Source of the DNA: Actinomycetota bacterium
GTDB lineage: Bacteria > Actinomycetota > Thermoleophilia > Miltoncostaeales > Miltoncostaeaceae
Direction of reading: 5' to 3'
Length of the DNA: 5,848 bases
Assembly (NCBI GenBank): GCA_005788075.1
Contig: SXZC01000103.1
Coordinates: 1 to 5,848 of the forward strand
Under the pieces are notes generated by a model that made no database searches, was not told the DNA's origin, and worked only from the letters and a program-made list of their open reading frames with translations. Of this stretch, positions 5,595 through 5,848 are shown one piece after another. The stretch's first letter is position 1. Each line of letters begins with the position of its first letter. Both the position numbers and the translations under genes were made by a program.

Positions 5595-5848
5595 CCGTGG
5601 CCGCCCCCGATCTCGTGGAGCACGGGGCGCTGCGCGTCACCGCGGCGCAGGGGTGGCCGGGATCGGCGCTCGCCGTGTCGCCGGACGGCACGTGGGCGGC
5701 GGTGGCGTTGCCGGGCCGGGTAGTCGTGGCCCGGCTGCCCGGGCTCGACGACGTGCGCGAGATCGCGGTGTCCGACGTGCGATCGATGGCGGCGGTGGGC
5801 CCCGACCGGCTCGCGCTCGCCCCGCGGCGCGGGCTGCTCGTGATCGAC
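5591..5848 (+). CDS. N-terminal fragment of a beta-propeller-like protein, cut by window edge
   Basis: An open frame of 86 codons starting at ATG 5591, whose first bases overlap the TGA of the glycosyltransferase gene. There is no strong ribosome site, so reinitiation after the upstream gene is likely. The visible residues show repeated short beta-strands with a blade-like SPDGTWAAVA (30-39), RVVVARLPG (43-51) and GPDRLALAPRRGLLVID (70-86), as in WD40 or YVTN-type propellers. There is no signal peptide, so a cytoplasmic location is likely for this part. The function is not recognisable from the fragment. Coding quality is good: third positions are almost all G or C, as in the neighbours. Confidence 0.7.
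   Translation, partial: MTVAAPDLVEHGALRVTAAQGWPGSALAVSPDGTWAAVALPGRVVVARLPGLDDVREIAVSDVRSMAAVGPDRLALAPRRGLLVID

Overview
This is a high-GC (about 70% by eye), densely packed window. Codons end overwhelmingly in G or C, GTG starts are used and genes overlap through ATGA. It reads as an actinobacterial chromosome. A deep lineage such as Thermoleophilia is my guess, but nothing here (no rRNA, no marker gene) proves it. I see no tRNA, rRNA, insertion sequence, phage gene or CRISPR array.

Left half, minus strand (2606 down to 1): a three-gene operon. An ArsR-type winged-helix repressor (2231-2575) is followed by a 72-residue DUF2892/YgaP-type membrane protein (2016-2234), then a large MMPL/RND-type exporter (1-2019) whose C-terminus lies outside the window. 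Both junctions are ATGA overlaps, so translation is probably coupled. Upstream is an AT-rich island with a good sigma70-like promoter (TTGACA, 17 nt, TAGGTT). A perfect 7-2-7 inverted repeat (ACAACTA-AA-TAGTTGT, 2615-2630) lies across its spacer and the edge of the -35 box. The simplest reading is that the ArsR protein represses its own operon and lifts repression when it senses a thiol, sulfur, metal or drug signal; the exporter is then the effector.

Right half, plus strand (2707 to the end): four co-directional genes. The first is a small protein with an excisionase/MerR-like helix-turn-helix and a coiled-coil tail (2707-3096). The second is a short FdrA/AllF-like CoA-binding protein related to the succinyl-CoA synthetase alpha subunit (3147-4421). 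The third is a GT4 glycosyltransferase resembling the MSMEG_0565 family (4428-5594). The fourth is the start of a protein with beta-propeller-like sequence (5591 onward, cut by the window edge). The last three are packed with a 6-nt gap and then an ATGA overlap, so they look like one transcript. The 50-nt gap before the fdrA-like gene can fold into nested GC hairpins, with a competing hairpin that puts the GTG start codon in its loop.

The most interesting points are the FdrA-like protein without the usual N-terminal domain or partner genes, its tight linkage to a glycosyltransferase and a propeller-like protein, the possible RNA switch before it, and the compact self-regulated ArsR-DUF2892-MMPL export operon.
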